DNA of 64,000 bases from Symbiodinium sp. CCMP2592 (GCA_905221615.1 CAJNDT010000136.1:124001-188000), one strand, 5' to 3'; shown: positions 43,237-54,261, counted from the stretch's first letter. Numbers and translations: made by a program. The notes: generated by a model not told the origin, from the letters alone.

Positions 43237-43304
43237 ACCGGCAGCATGCGCAGCGCCCGCGCGAGCTTGCCGATGCGCAGCAGCCGGAAGAGCGCCGGGT
43301 TGAT
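43237..43304 (-). CDS. Channel exon: S4 voltage sensor
   Basis: Encodes INPALFRLLRIGKLARALRM then L-P. Positive residues recur every third position (R-x-x-R-x-x-K-x-x-R-x-x-R), the voltage-sensor signature. Acceptor CAG|ATC. The donor is either GT at 43238 (phase 0) or GA at 43236 (phase 2); only GA keeps frame with the next exon. Strikingly GC-rich compared with surrounding filler. Confidence 0.9.
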
Positions 43305-44254
43305 CTGGGACGGGGCGGCTCGGAAGGAGCCCTGGCTGGGAGATCTTTCGGCTGAGTAGAACAACACTAAAAAAACAGAAATACTCTTCAAGGAATGCTA
43401 TAGTAATACCATAACTGTATTATGACCATAACGACACTACGAGACAGTTTAGGGTCCGGGAAAAGGTTCCAGGAGTCCTTCTGAAGTGGTGTCCGCTTTG
43501 CATGTAAGAAGGGGCAGGAGCAATGTTTCGGGGAGGGCTTGGTCTTGACACCATACCCGCCTAGCCCGCTGCCCCATCCATTATTTGGAATGGATGGGCT
43601 CGGTCTTTACAAAGGGATGTGCGCCTCCTTGTTAAAGGCGAGTGCCCTGTGTTAGGGCTTCGAGGCACTCCGACTTTGTGGTGTAACAGCAAAGACGGTC
43701 AGGAATGTACCAAGCAAGAGCAAGCATCGGTCAAGTATAGGCCCAAACACAAGGCTCTCGTCGGGTGCCTCTCTGTTGCTGCCCTGCCTTTGCTCTCTCC
43801 CTCTCTCTCTCCCTCTGTGTCTCCCTCTACGACTCCGCGCTTTGCTGGCAGCCCTGAAGCTTCAACCTCACAGGCCCTGAATCACGGAGGTTTTGCCTTT
43901 TTCTAGGCTTCGGAACCAACTTGGGGTTCCCACGGCTCCGGAAAAAGGGACACGTCAAAACCCTGGGTTTAGAACCACCACCCAGCTCAAAGATTTGGCA
44001 AAGGCACCGGAAAGGGCACGGCGTAGTACGTCAGAACCTCGGCCAAGAAAGGGCACGGCAGGACTTCCCTAAACCCTAGACCTTTAGCAGCTGAAGGCCT
44101 GGCCTTAACTTCCATGCTCTCACGGCACTCTTGGGATCGTATACTCGGCCCAGGGGTTTAGGGCTTAGGGTTTATGCATGCGGTCTCTCGGACAGTCTCG
44201 AAGCAACCACTTGGAGACTAGACTACAGAATGATAAATTACGAATTGGAGTCAA

Positions 44255-47200
44255 TCAGCGATTCTGCCTGTGGAATCGCCTTGACCTTGCAAAGACCTGC
44301 TGTGGGTCCGGATACTCGAGCTGGCTAACCAGGGGAGTCCTGGGAGCCACATAACAAGTCTTGAGGAACAATCTGTACTCCCTGCCGCACATATCTCGAT
44401 GGATCTTCTGTACAATAGTCGCCGCATGAGGCAGCTTCGGCCGGAACAGAACTGCTGGAACTTTACAAGGAACACCTACAAATCTCAGGGCTGGCATGTT
44501 CTGGATATTCCAATCACATTTACAACGCTGCAACACGGAACGCACCGTGTGTGCGAAAGTTACAAGTTGGCAGGTGAGGGCTTGCCGATGCAAGGTAAGC
44601 TGTGGGTACTGTGTTTCATGCACCCAAAGTGACTTGACCTTAACACCCTTACACCCAACGGGCCTAACACTATCCACCCAACTAGCCAAATTCAAGGGAA
44701 CTACCCACCCCGTCTGGCCGGTGAACGCGTAGTACATCTCCAGCAAGGAGAAGCCCCCGGGATCCCAAACCCACTCAACAGAACTAAACCACCTAAACAG
44801 GAGTTGCCCAAAAGGCGCGCACAGTAGGAAATACCTCCAGTCGGGCTCGCAATCTTTGCCAGGGAATGGAACCCCTACATCACAGAGCATCATGCCAAGA
44901 GCTTGCAACTTTAGTTGCAGTGCATCCTCGCTGACCCTCTCAACACATGAGGTTCTTTTAGCCTGGCGAAAACAACTCGAAACCCCAAGCTGCAGCTGAT
45001 AAACTGCATCTTGACGAATACAAGAAACCTGCCATGCCATCTGTGCTTTCGCATGTGCTTCAAGCACCCCAGAACCGAAACCCTGCATGGCGCTCTTGGC
45101 GCACGCATCAGCCTGATGGTTGTGATACCAGAGCCATGCGTGGTGAGCATCTGGTGCAGTCCGCCACTCACGGTGACTTTCTACTTTGATGATGCGCCAC
45201 GGCCGCGGGGACCTCTGCAAGGCAGCATTACTCGAACTCCACACATCAAGATTCGCATGCTTGCGCCACAACAGTGGTGACCATCCCTCCTGCTGGAGTT
45301 TACGAAAACCGGAGACGGCAACTTCTGAATCAGAGTAGATTGCACCGCCTGTGCCTGAGAGAACCGCCGCCAGAACGGCTAGCAACTCCGCGCGATTATT
45401 CGTTTGCTGCTCCCCAGGAACAACCCCTTTAACAACCCTAGCCCCATCTAGCTTCTCAGGTTCCGCTATTACCACCCCCCATGCAGACAGAGACAAACAC
45501 GGATTTTCTGGACAGATAGTCGATCCATCCGTGAAAAGGTGCACATCTTCATCGAACAGTTCAGGCACATCTGCCCACTGCAGTTGCTGAAGCGCAGCAT
45601 GAAAATCTTTGACTTCTTGAGGAACTTTAAACAAACCCCACTGCACCTCAAAAGAATCACAAAGCCGAAGGGTATCCAAGATGCTTTCTCTGCACGGCAC
45701 AGTGGCAAGGCAATGCAACAGCATGTGCTCAGTTGTTAAAACATCATCACAAAATGGGCAATTCAGATCCGCATCACCCGTGAAATGTTTGCGGCGCTCA
45801 GCCGGGACAATGGCCCCACACGCATAGTTGGCAACATGCGCATTATACCCCTGCTTAGTCTCCAAACGGGACCGCACTCGGACTACTGAAAACTCCTCTA
45901 AACCACAAAGACCCTTGCAAGACTGAACTTGGGCACAGACATGCGTCTCCCAGGCAGCTAACAGCTTGCCCCACACGAACGTCCACTTGGAAAAATACAC
46001 ATGCAAAGCAACTCCTTGAGGCAAAACAACATGTCCATTGGCTTGAGGCTCCCACCCCAGAAACTGCAGGTCAAGGAAAAACAGCGACAAAGGCCCCACA
46101 CCCTTAGAAACGCTCACTCCTACAAAAAAATTCCACTTTGCGGCAAAATCCGGCTCAGTAGCCCAAATTCTACGCAGTGTCTGCCAGCGCTTCTTGAAAA
46201 CTAGCAGCCAAGGTTCATAAATGTGGCTTCCAGCAACCAGCGGGGCAAGATAGTGATTGCGCTGCGAATGCTCACCCCAAATCGCTTTGTTGGATTTACC
46301 TCTTAAACATCTAAAAGACGAGTCTGAGATGCTGGCCATCTCACAACCATACAATGTAGCCGGCAAGATAACCTTTGTCAAGGCTTTTACTTTCCTGTCG
46401 GCACCCCATTTTACAAGTTGCAACTTTTGAAACTTCCCAGCATTTTTCTCCAACCTATTTTGGAAACCTTTAGCACATCCCCTAGCTCTAGCACTACACA
46501 CCACCCCCAAGTCGGTGAAATCGTGAACAACAGGAATTGACACCCCTTCCAGCACCGTGCGGCGCAAAAAGCTACGACCTTCTTTCGTGGTTGCGTACGC
46601 AAACGACTTACTCAAGGACACTGTCATCGCCAATTGCGACGTAGTCGATGTGATACATGCAACAGCTTCAGTGGCACTTGCCCCTGAGCTAGCCTGAACC
46701 GTCCAGTTATCTACATACGACTTCATGGGCACACTGTGCTTGATTTCAACTTCGGTCGAAACCAACCATGTGATCGCAATCATTGAAACAACCGCCAATG
46801 GACATCCTTCAGGGACACCGGTATGACTGAACACCGGTGCCGAGAAATGTTCACCTACCCTAAAATGCCTCCTAACCCCTTTCAAAAAAGCAGCATACGC
46901 ATTCCTAAGGGTGGCAGGCCACCCTAAACGCTCGGCTGCCAAGTCCAAAACGGGCCTAGAAATAGTATTATATGCCTTACTAAGATCTAGGGCGAATCCT
47001 ACGAGTGGTTGACCGGAGCACAAAGAAAATTCGATTTCATTTTGCAAGATCCAGGCTAGGTCCATAGCCGACTTGCCAGGCACAGAACCACACAATGTTG
47101 ATGGAAGATGCGGCAAAATAGCGGCATACACCTTTGCAGCCTGACACCTCGCCCAAACTCTATAGATAGACGCAAGCACCGTGATTGGCCGGGCATCTGC

Positions 47201-47430
47201 TGGCGACTCTGGCTGCGCACACTTCCCTAGTAATGTAACGGCAGCATCAAGAAGAGGCTGCGGCCACTTCCCAGTGCTGGTGATACTGTTCAACATGTGA
47301 AGGAGCATTTTTACGAGTTCAGGAGGCAGCGCTTTCAACTCTGGGAAAGAAAACCCATCCAAGCCCCTAGCCTTACCATTTTTTGACGTTTTAAGGGCCC
47401 ACTCCAACTCGCTTACAGTGATGGTCGAGG
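44255..47430 (-). CDS. Reverse transcriptase with RNase H domain, intact long ORF
   Basis: About 1050 codons without a stop. Near the N-terminus KARGLDGFSFPELKALP; motif A is FALDLSKAYNT (Asp about 141), motif B GVPEGCPLAV (about 197-206), and motif C YVDNW (231-235), with Asn for the second Asp. Further on, FTDGSTICPE, NNRAELLAVLAAV, IYSDSEVAVSGF and a later HQADACA give the D-E-D-D set of RNase H. A C-x2-C..H-x4-C-like zinc segment (CPFCDDVLTTEHMLLHC) precedes RNase H. The ORF has no ATG at its N-terminus and no endonuclease; conserved sequence begins right after telomere-like DNA at about 47430-47450. It sits in the channel intron between the S3 and S4 exons, same strand. Confidence 0.85.
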
Positions 47431-47475
47431 GCTTAGGGTTTAAAGTTTAAGGGTGTAGGCAGTTTAGGGCTTGGG
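47431..47475. repeat. Telomere-like junction of the reverse transcriptase insert
   Basis: GCTTAGGGTTTAAAGTTTAA then GTTTAGGGC directly abuts the first conserved codons of the reverse transcriptase ORF. Another GTTTAGGGCTTAGGGTTTA lies at about 44155-44175, some 80 bp past its stop. Confidence 0.75.
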
Positions 47476-47514
47476 GTCCTCGCAATCTCCTGGCTGTGGA
47501 GGCAACCAGGGGAC

Positions 47515-47565
47515 CTCCATCAAGGAGACAATCGTCACAAGCACATCGACGTAGTTCAACCAAAC
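47515..47565 (-). CDS. Channel exon, 51 nt: S3 segment
   Basis: Encodes VWLNYVDVLVTIVSLME between acceptor CAG|GTT and donor GAG|GT, phase 0. The W-x-x-x-D pattern in a hydrophobic helix is the S3 signature of voltage sensors. It lies between the S2 and S4 exons in gene order. Confidence 0.75.
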
Positions 47566-47992
47566 CTGTGCCGGCGCAGGGAGCTCTGAAGCCCAAGTCA
47601 TGGGTCTAGGCTTTTTTGAACGCCTTTTTCCTCCCGCCCGTTGGGTTGCTCAGAATCCACAATTGTGAAAGGCTTCCGCAGGGTTTAGGGTTTAGGGAGC
47701 TCCGATGGATCCCTCCATCTTGAAACAGGACAGCCACACGCCTAACCTCTAAAAGGACCCTAAACATCTCGATAGCTGGGCTGGACCCCCCAGGCCTCTG
47801 GACATACTAGCTGATAAAGTCCACGACTTGCCAAACAACCCCGAAGGCCGGAGCAATGCAGCACGAAAGGGTAGCAAAGGCAGGCACGACCTTCTGTTGC
47901 CACGAATGCTCGGGAATAACCCAAACCCTTGCAAGTGCAGCGGCAAGAAAAGGGGGGTCCAGGGGTTCGCGAGTGGGTTTCCACACTCCTGC

Positions 47993-48051
47993 CTTCCAGA
48001 ACGCCAGTCCCAGCACAGCGATGCGGATGCCCACATCCAGAAAGAAGAGGC
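47993..48051 (-). CDS. Channel exon, 59 nt: S2 segment
   Basis: After two bases reads LFFLDVGIRIAVLGLAFWK. The D-x-x-x-R pair in a hydrophobic helix is the S2 counter-charge signature. Acceptor CAG|GC, donor AAG|GC, phase 0 out. Reading through gives an open but unrelated frame to 47807. Confidence 0.65.
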
Positions 48052-48146
48052 CTGTAGCTGAGGGAGCAGCGTTCGGCGATGAGCTAGGCGCAATATTACG
48101 GAAATTCCCGTGAAACTGTCTGTTCGAAGGCACCACACCAGCGCTC

Positions 48147-48182
48147 TGTACAAGCAGTCCAGGATCCAGTGCAGCCAAAACC
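48147..48182 (-). CDS. Tentative channel exon: start of S2
   Basis: Reads FWLHWILDCLY and one base, with acceptor TAG|GG and a GA donor. Its exit phase fits the S2 exon and would extend the S2 helix. The short length and weak acceptor leave it uncertain. Confidence 0.4.
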
Positions 48183-48487
48183 CTAAGCCGAAAATCTGCA
48201 TTCTGCAGTCAGTACGATATCACCAAGCTCTAGAACCCTATAAAGTTGGCAGGCCCAAAACCAAAGCAAAGGTTAAAAGGTCCCCAAGACGGCGTCCTGT
48301 GAAGATGACATCGCCGATCTGAGTAAAGGTCAGCCACCTTGTATGGTCTATGCATGTATGCACGTAAGAAATATGCATGTACACTGTATGCCTGCATGTG
48401 TGAAGGTCTGCATGTATGGATGTATGGATGTGCACGTGCGCGTGTTCTGCATGTCGAAATCCGTTCCCGGGCTCAGGTTTCGAATCT

Positions 48488-48889
48488 TCAAGAAGATAGG
48501 GAGTCAACGGAGGCTGCAGACGGTGAATATTTAGGGCTGAGGGGCCTACACGGCAAGGTTCCATGTACTAGTGCCGGCATTCTGGCGTTTCTTGCACCAG
48601 CCAGGACACCACTCACCCCCTTGCTGTGGGTCAAGCAGTGGCTGTCTGAAGATGCCGATCCTTGGGCGACCAAGGCCGGCTCAGTGTGCAGGTGTTTCTT
48701 GAAACCTGCTGTGCTCAGGCTTATCCGAGAACGCGAAACGGAGTACGACAAGAAGGAGGCAGGGCTGATTCCAGCTGCCGGGTTTTGTGTTTCTGCTAGT
48801 TGAACTGAAGAAGATGGGGTCTCTACAATCCGAAAGTTCGGCAGATATGACGCCTTACACTGCTCGAATGTGAAGGGGGATCCTAGCAT
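48488..48889 (-). other. Unassigned open frame
   Basis: A minus-strand frame of 133 codons overlaps a plus-strand frame of similar length; neither has a recognised domain. Possible exon material includes HGTLPCRPLSPKYSPS (minus) and LLWVKQWLSEDADPWATKAG (plus, about 48620-48680). Strand undecided. Confidence 0.25.
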
Positions 48890-48924
48890 GCTCTACGATC
48901 TGCTTCAATCAAGGCCAGAACTCA

Positions 48925-51900
48925 TACAGCCTAAACCCTATAACCCTAAAGCAGCCCCTAAACCCTAAACCCTAAGACTCCGGCCCGAGACATGTAGCGA
49001 AGCAGCAATAGCTGGACTGGGACCCTGAAATGGGGTTGAGGTTTAGGGTATTAAGCTTCAGGGTTTGGGGTATTAGGCTTTAGGGTTTAGGGTATATACA
49101 AGGAATCCCCAGCACGAACTGTGATTTATCCGGCGTCCAACTTTTTGGGGTCTACTACAAGGAACTGAGGGTTTGAGGATTAGGATGCTTTGCGGTTCGG
49201 ATTCAAGTCTTGGGCAAGCTCGCAGTGTGCAGGAAATCGCCGTATTTCAAGCGGCCTCCACCCCAAACCCACAATCGACAATGAACTCGGCAGGTTCAAT
49301 CACAACACCATCCTTGAGAAGTTCGGCCACAAGCCAGTCCCAACTGTGCAAAGGGGTGAGGCAGCCAAGCCGCTGCCAGCCAGAGATTGAACCGTCCACC
49401 TCTTCACACGAGGCTCCAGGTCCATATCTCGAGTGACCACGACTGTGCATCTGGGGTTGCAGCTAGGGTGGCTCCAATTAGGTCACACATTTCACAAATT
49501 TTCACAAGGATATGACCCAGAGCTCTAGGTTGCAACAGGACACCCCAACTTGCCGCCTACTTCGGTCTGGGACCCACAAGCACAATAAAACTGTATTCAA
49601 AGTCATAGAAAGCCTTGACACATACCTTCTAAAAGTACACGTGTAATGTCACAGGAGAGGGTGGGTGGCCTGGAGCTTCAGTGCCATCCAGAGAACATTC
49701 ACCTCGGCTGCTTGGGATTCGGCATGAATGTCACGCCGGCTCGCAATCCCAACATCTCCAGACAGCTTCAGGCCCTGGTGGCCCAAACCTCAAAACAAAG
49801 AGGGGTAAGGGACTCACATGCCTGCGCCCAGAGCCTGTTCCAGTTTCGGTTAGTCAGGGGTTTGAGGCACTGGGTTCTACAAGACGGTGCTCCTACTCAG
49901 AGCTCAAAGCTGACACCCAGTACTCTATGAGAGAGGCCTTTACGGCAAGGAACGATAAAGTCCTTGACGCCCAGTTTGTGTCTATGCCAGACTGCTAGAA
50001 TGTGATATGTCCAGAAGCCCTGGTCTAGTCAATGATAGACAATCTATGGCCAAGGTGCGAAGACCACGGTCGCGATCCTTGGACGAGACTAATGCAGGAG
50101 CAGAAATTCGGTGAATGAGGTTTCCGGTTTAGGGTTTGGGGTTTCGGGTTTAGGGTTTAGGGTTGCCTGTCTGTGGGGGGAGTTTGAAACTAGTCTTTCG
50201 TGGGTTCAAGACTGAAGACTTAGATTTTTCGGATCTGGGTGTTGCATGATGGGTCTTTCGACTGGCCTCCTGCTAAGAAGCTCGAATATACCTCCTAGGT
50301 CCTACGTAGTATCACTGCATGTGAGCCCCATAATATGGACGGAGCCGAGAAACCCGCCATGTAACTTATGCTCGAGGTTGGCATCATTGTTCGGGCCGCA
50401 GGACTCAATGCGAGAACACGGAAAAAGCCAACCTGGGTTTAGGGTCTCAGGTAAAACACGAACAGACCTCACGTCCCAGCGACACCATGTCGAACTTGCT
50501 GGATTGCAGAAACACCTGACGACTTCAGCGACAGCAGCTTGAGTGTTTGAAATTTCTTCAATTGGTGCATTGAGCTTCGCGCGCCCACCCCGCTGCCCTC
50601 ATCTCGCAATGATGGTATACTCAAAATCGGATGAATGTCATTCTGTGGCGTGGGGCCAACACGGCCCAACCTGAAACTCCAGTTCGTACAAAGCCTACCA
50701 GCATCCAGCAAAAGGGCCCCCAACCCGACTCCCGCCTGAAACCTCTCCAGGCGCGTGCGGTCCTTTAGCCTGGGGGCAACAGATGCTGGAGACATCAGCG
50801 ATCGGCTTTTGGAAGTTCCGGCTCAAAATTTTCCTAGGGGGATCCTTTCCTCCAGAAACATCTTGTGTGACATCGTGTCTCGCAATGGCTTCCATGTGGG
50901 GAGCTGCGGTTCGGTTTCTCCGGCCTTTGCCACTAGGGCACGCTGGCCTTGCTTTGCGGAGCAAGTCGAAGCTTCTGACATTTAGGGTAGCTTTAGCATT
51001 ATTAGTCTTAGTATTATATTCCAATTCGTAGAATTATGAATATAAGGATCAGCAATGAACATTTGTACTACTATGAGTACATCATGGCGGTGGCATCTGC
51101 TCTTCAAGCGGGACTCCTAAGCGAGCGGAGGATGCTTGGCCTGTCGGCTGTCTCCGTCTCTTTGACGATCATGAAGTTGTCGTGGATGACCTCGGGCTCT
51201 TGCCTGGGCGAACCATGCATGGGCTAGGATAGTGCTCCAATAGTTTATCTTCGGGGGAGTCAGAGAAGACTTAGGAAACAGGGGAAGCAGGCCTTGGCGT
51301 GGCTTGGCGGTAGCAACCCTGGAGACCCCACAAGACGAAAAAAACGCTGTATGATGCCATGCACAAAAGCAGGCTCCGGGACTGCGGTTAAAACATAGAC
51401 GCTCGCCGAGGGTGTGGGGTGCAGGTGGCATTGTACCATCTCTAGCGCCCCGCACAGTCCGCACGATGATCCCCAGCCCCACTGGAAGCAGAGGAGCTGA
51501 GAGAAGAAGGGAGACCAGCATGCTTCGGTCTAGGGCCGCAGAACTTCTCAAACTGTTCTTCCATGCAAGGCGGGGCACAGGGGATCCACCTTAAAGAGCT
51601 CCTCCACCTTCGCCTCCTCGGTACCAGAGGCATGGGCGGCTGACTCGGGTCTAGGGCGCAGGGGAAGCCGACCTGATGAGTGCTTATGGATTCTTCGAAT
51701 TTGGCGGATCTCTGCTGGGAAACAAAGCAAAAGGCAGAATGTAAACCTCAAAAGGGCCTGAACTTCAATACCCTAGATGTCCTGAGAAGAGACTGCCAAG
51801 CCAAAACAACCCCAGTTCATTGACCATTCGCGAATGTCCAAGACCCTGGTGTTGCCAGGCGCGGTGTATCCGGATCTTGCAGCAAAATGCAAACCCCTCC

Positions 51901-52300
51901 CCGGATGCCCCACCCAATCTGAGATGCGCCTGATTCTCCCATGCATCCAGGACCTGGCTGCATTCGTGAAATTCTTGGGTTTAGGGTTTAGGGTTTAGGG
52001 TGTTGGGGTTTAAGGTTTAGGGTTTAGAGCTTCAGCGGTTCTGTGCTCTGCTTTTGGGCCGAGTCCAAGGGCTGAAACCCGATGGCTCCACGGCCGTAGT
52101 TGTTCGTGTTGTTATTGCGATGCAATGGTTCTACAATGAAGTACCACCCCAAAAAAGCTTCTTAACTGATATATTACCATTACCCTTAGCCGGCTGGAAT
52201 CCCTAAACCCTAAACCCCTAAACCCTAAACCCTAAACCCCAAACCCCTAAACCCCTAAACTCCAAACCCTAAACTCTCAACCCCAAAACCAAAAAAAACA
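48925..52300. other. Intergenic filler with telomere-like blocks and unassigned frames
   Basis: CCCTAAA-like at 48925-48985 and 52195-52290; TTTAGGG-like at 49040-49095, 50125-50165 and 51975-52030. Possible exon-like stretches on the minus strand near 49250-49450 (WLVAELLKDGVVIEPAEF) and 51440-51560 (MLVSLLLSAPLLPVGLGIIV) were not assignable. S1 and N-terminal channel exons would be expected somewhere upstream of 48182. Confidence 0.4.
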
Positions 52301-52399
52301 AAAAACACTTGTTCTACGCACTGCCGCATCGACCCCGGTCGACCTCACTGGCCTGCAGCTGCTGCCGGGGCTTCTTCCTGGGCGCGCGAGCCCCGGATT

Positions 52400-52625
52400 T
52401 CAGGGGTTCAGGGAGGTTTGGGGGTTTTGGGGGAGTTTCGGGAGTTTAAGGAGTTTAGGGTTTGAGGGAGTTTAGGGTATGGATTAGGGTATAGACAGGG
52501 TTTGGGGCTATGAGGTTTGAGGAAGTTTAGGGCTTAGGGTTTAAGGTTCGGCCGTTTGGGCTCGAGGACTTTAGGTTCAGGGTTCATGGTTTAAGGTTCA
52601 AGGTTTATGGTGTAGGGGTTCAGCG
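52400..52625. repeat. TTTAGGG-like block
   Basis: GTTTAGGG, GTTTGGGG, GTTTGAGG and GTTCAAGG variants run on the plus strand for about 220 bp, facing a CCCTAAA block at 52195-52290 across a GC-rich spacer. Confidence 0.8.
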
Positions 52626-53199
52626 TTTGAGGTTCAAGGGTTCGGGCATGTTTTTTAACCTACAGGGCTTAGACACCCCAAAGGCCCGAAAGGGACCGCG
52701 AAGTCACTGGGACCCCAAGGCATTCCGTCGAAGGGTGACTTCGGTTCCTCCCGTCACAGGACGTCTTCTGTCGATCTGACTCCAAAGAGGGTAAGGCAAG
52801 AAACACACCAACATCATTAGCGTAGTATTCCTTGGGACCCCTCCTAAACTTATAGTGCCATATACCCTAGAGAAACCTATTCTGAGGATTCTAACTGAGG
52901 TGCATTGCGAAGAAAGCGGTGGTCGATGAACGGCCCAGCTTGCTTTTCCTGCTGCTTTCGCCTCAGAAGAACTCCAGACGTTTTCCAGGGCTTCAGGTTT
53001 GGGGTTTGACTAACCAGTGGTTTTGGGGTTCCCTTGGCTCTCTGGCTCCTTAAGCCTTATTTGGTAGGGGTCATCATCATCCCTAGCTCCTCAGCTCCCC
53101 CAATATCACTGGTCAGTTGAAATGGTTTGAGAGTTTCGGCGCTCACACATCGGACAATCCAGGCAGGGCTTTGGTTTTTCGGCTTCAAGGTAGACTTCG

Positions 53200-53291
53200 C
53201 TTACCTTTGGTTAGCAGGGAATGGAAGAATGGTAGTAATCGTGGTTATACTTATACCTCATTCCGCCATTCCCTACTAACCAAGAGGTAAG
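53200..53291. mobile_element. Inverted-repeat element family 1, copy b
   Basis: Termini CTTACCTTTGGTTAGCAGGG and CCCTACTAACCAAGAGGTAA, inverted, 92 bp end to end. Same ends as 31036-31164 but a different, shorter interior. Confidence 0.75.
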
Positions 53292-53412
53292 AGAGTTCGA
53301 GGGCTTGGAGTCCAAGGTTTTCGGGGATTTTTGGGGTTTGGGAATCAGGGTGGAGAGGCTGGGGGCTGAGAGACTCGTTGTACCCTGGCGTAGCTCTGTC
53401 CTACTCCATAAT

Positions 53413-53508
53413 GAAAATAGGGGACCCTAATATAGTACCCTAAATAGTAGGACTTAGTAGGATCCCTATTATAAGGGTATAAGGTACCCCTAATTGTCGG
53501 AAACTCCC
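53413..53508. mobile_element. Inverted-repeat element family 2, copy a
   Basis: GAAAATAGGGGACCCTAAT start, CCCTAATTGTCGGAAACTCC end, with internal TAGTAGGA and GGTATAAGGTACC. It is the reverse complement of 53701-53802 along its whole length with modest divergence. Confidence 0.75.
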
Positions 53509-53700
53509 ATGTGCAGTCCGTATGTCACTCGATGCAACGGGGAGCACGGCACAAAAAGCGCTTCACCACAAGCCCTAAACATCAACTCTTGGCCAATTGA
53601 ACAACCCCCTAAACCCTTAAACCCTAAACCCCGAAACCCTGAACAGCTCCATGTCCAAAACCGGCTACCCCGAGACCATGACGGAGCCGCAGCCTAAATA

Positions 53701-53802
53701 GGAGTTTCCGAAAATTAGGGATACCTTATTCTGGGGTCCTTATAATACTGGATCCTACTATTAAGGGTACTCGATTAGGGTCCCCTATTTTCGGAAACCC
53801 CC
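53701..53802. mobile_element. Inverted-repeat element family 2, copy b
   Basis: GGAGTTTCCGAAAATTAGGG start and CCCTATTTTCGGAAACCCCC end. Inverted relative to 53413-53508, 192 bp away, so the pair could fold into a long hairpin. Confidence 0.75.
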
Positions 53803-53910
53803 GGAAACACCAAAAAAAAACACCCGAAAGGGTCCCAAGTGAAGTCCCTCGCTTCGAGTCAGGCGGCGGGTGGGCAGATCGTCAACCTGGGCTGGGTTCT
53901 TGTTGCTGAG

Positions 53911-53998
53911 CTTAAGTTAAGCTGCCGTAGTAGGAACCCATCATAAGGGATGATCGGGTTTCTACAGGAACTTAAGTTAAGGTACTATAGTAGGGATC
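53911..53998. repeat. Short direct repeat with CTTAAGTTAAG
   Basis: CTTAAGTTAAGCTGCCGTAG at 53911 and CTTAAGTTAAGGTACTATAG at 53971, both followed by TAGG. A related inverse, CTTAACTTAAGCTACCATTA, occurs near 42131. A possible fourth small element family. Confidence 0.5.
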
Positions 53999-54164
53999 TG
54001 TAAGCATGGATCATAGGCTTTTCCAACCCAATATGGACTTGAGATTTTGGGCTTGGGGCTTCGAAGGGGGCCTTCTGTTCTTGGGCGCCTTTTCCAAGCA
54101 GCACGGCCCCAAAAACATGAGCAGCCGAAAGCAGTTTTAAGGGCTTGGCATGTTCGAAGCACAA

Positions 54165-54261
54165 CCCCCTCAAGTCTTCGTGGTCTGCTGCCAAAGAGCC
54201 ATCATCCCTGTGGACATCCTCCGCGGCCGCGCCGCCGCGGACGGGGTACTCAGTCCCTGCC
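54165..54261 (-). other. Exon candidate, product unknown
   Basis: ATG at about 54261 then MAGTEYPVRGGAAAEDVHRD and DGSLAADHEDLR. GC-rich against its surroundings, acidic, with a possible donor after AGG. No domain recognised. It could be the 5' exon of a minus-strand gene, conceivably the channel, but nothing links them. Confidence 0.3.

Larger units (their letters stand above)
28130..48182 (-). other. Voltage-gated cation channel gene with EF-hands (whole locus, about 20 micro-exons)
   Basis: Reading the minus strand from 48182 to 28130 gives, in order, S2, S3, S4, S4-S5 linker, S5, pore, S6, a linker, two EF-hands and a C-terminal helix. The order and the linkers match the single-domain EF-hand ion channels that are abundant in dinoflagellates (recalled, not searched). 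About 0.9 kb of coding sequence is spread over 20 kb. Reading phase is conserved at the junctions from 43055 to 28548 except where noted. Most donors are GC, some GA or GT, and nearly all acceptors are AG|G. The S1 exon, the S3-S4 linker and the true start were not found. Introns hold telomere-like repeats, small inverted-repeat elements, a reverse transcriptase ORF and a complete ankyrin gene. Confidence 0.85.

Noticed and set aside
47807..48178. Single 123-codon membrane protein on the minus strand
   Set aside because: Only the part at 47993-48051 looks like a helix with a charged pair, and it is bounded by AG and GC splice sites; the remainder looks like intron read-through.
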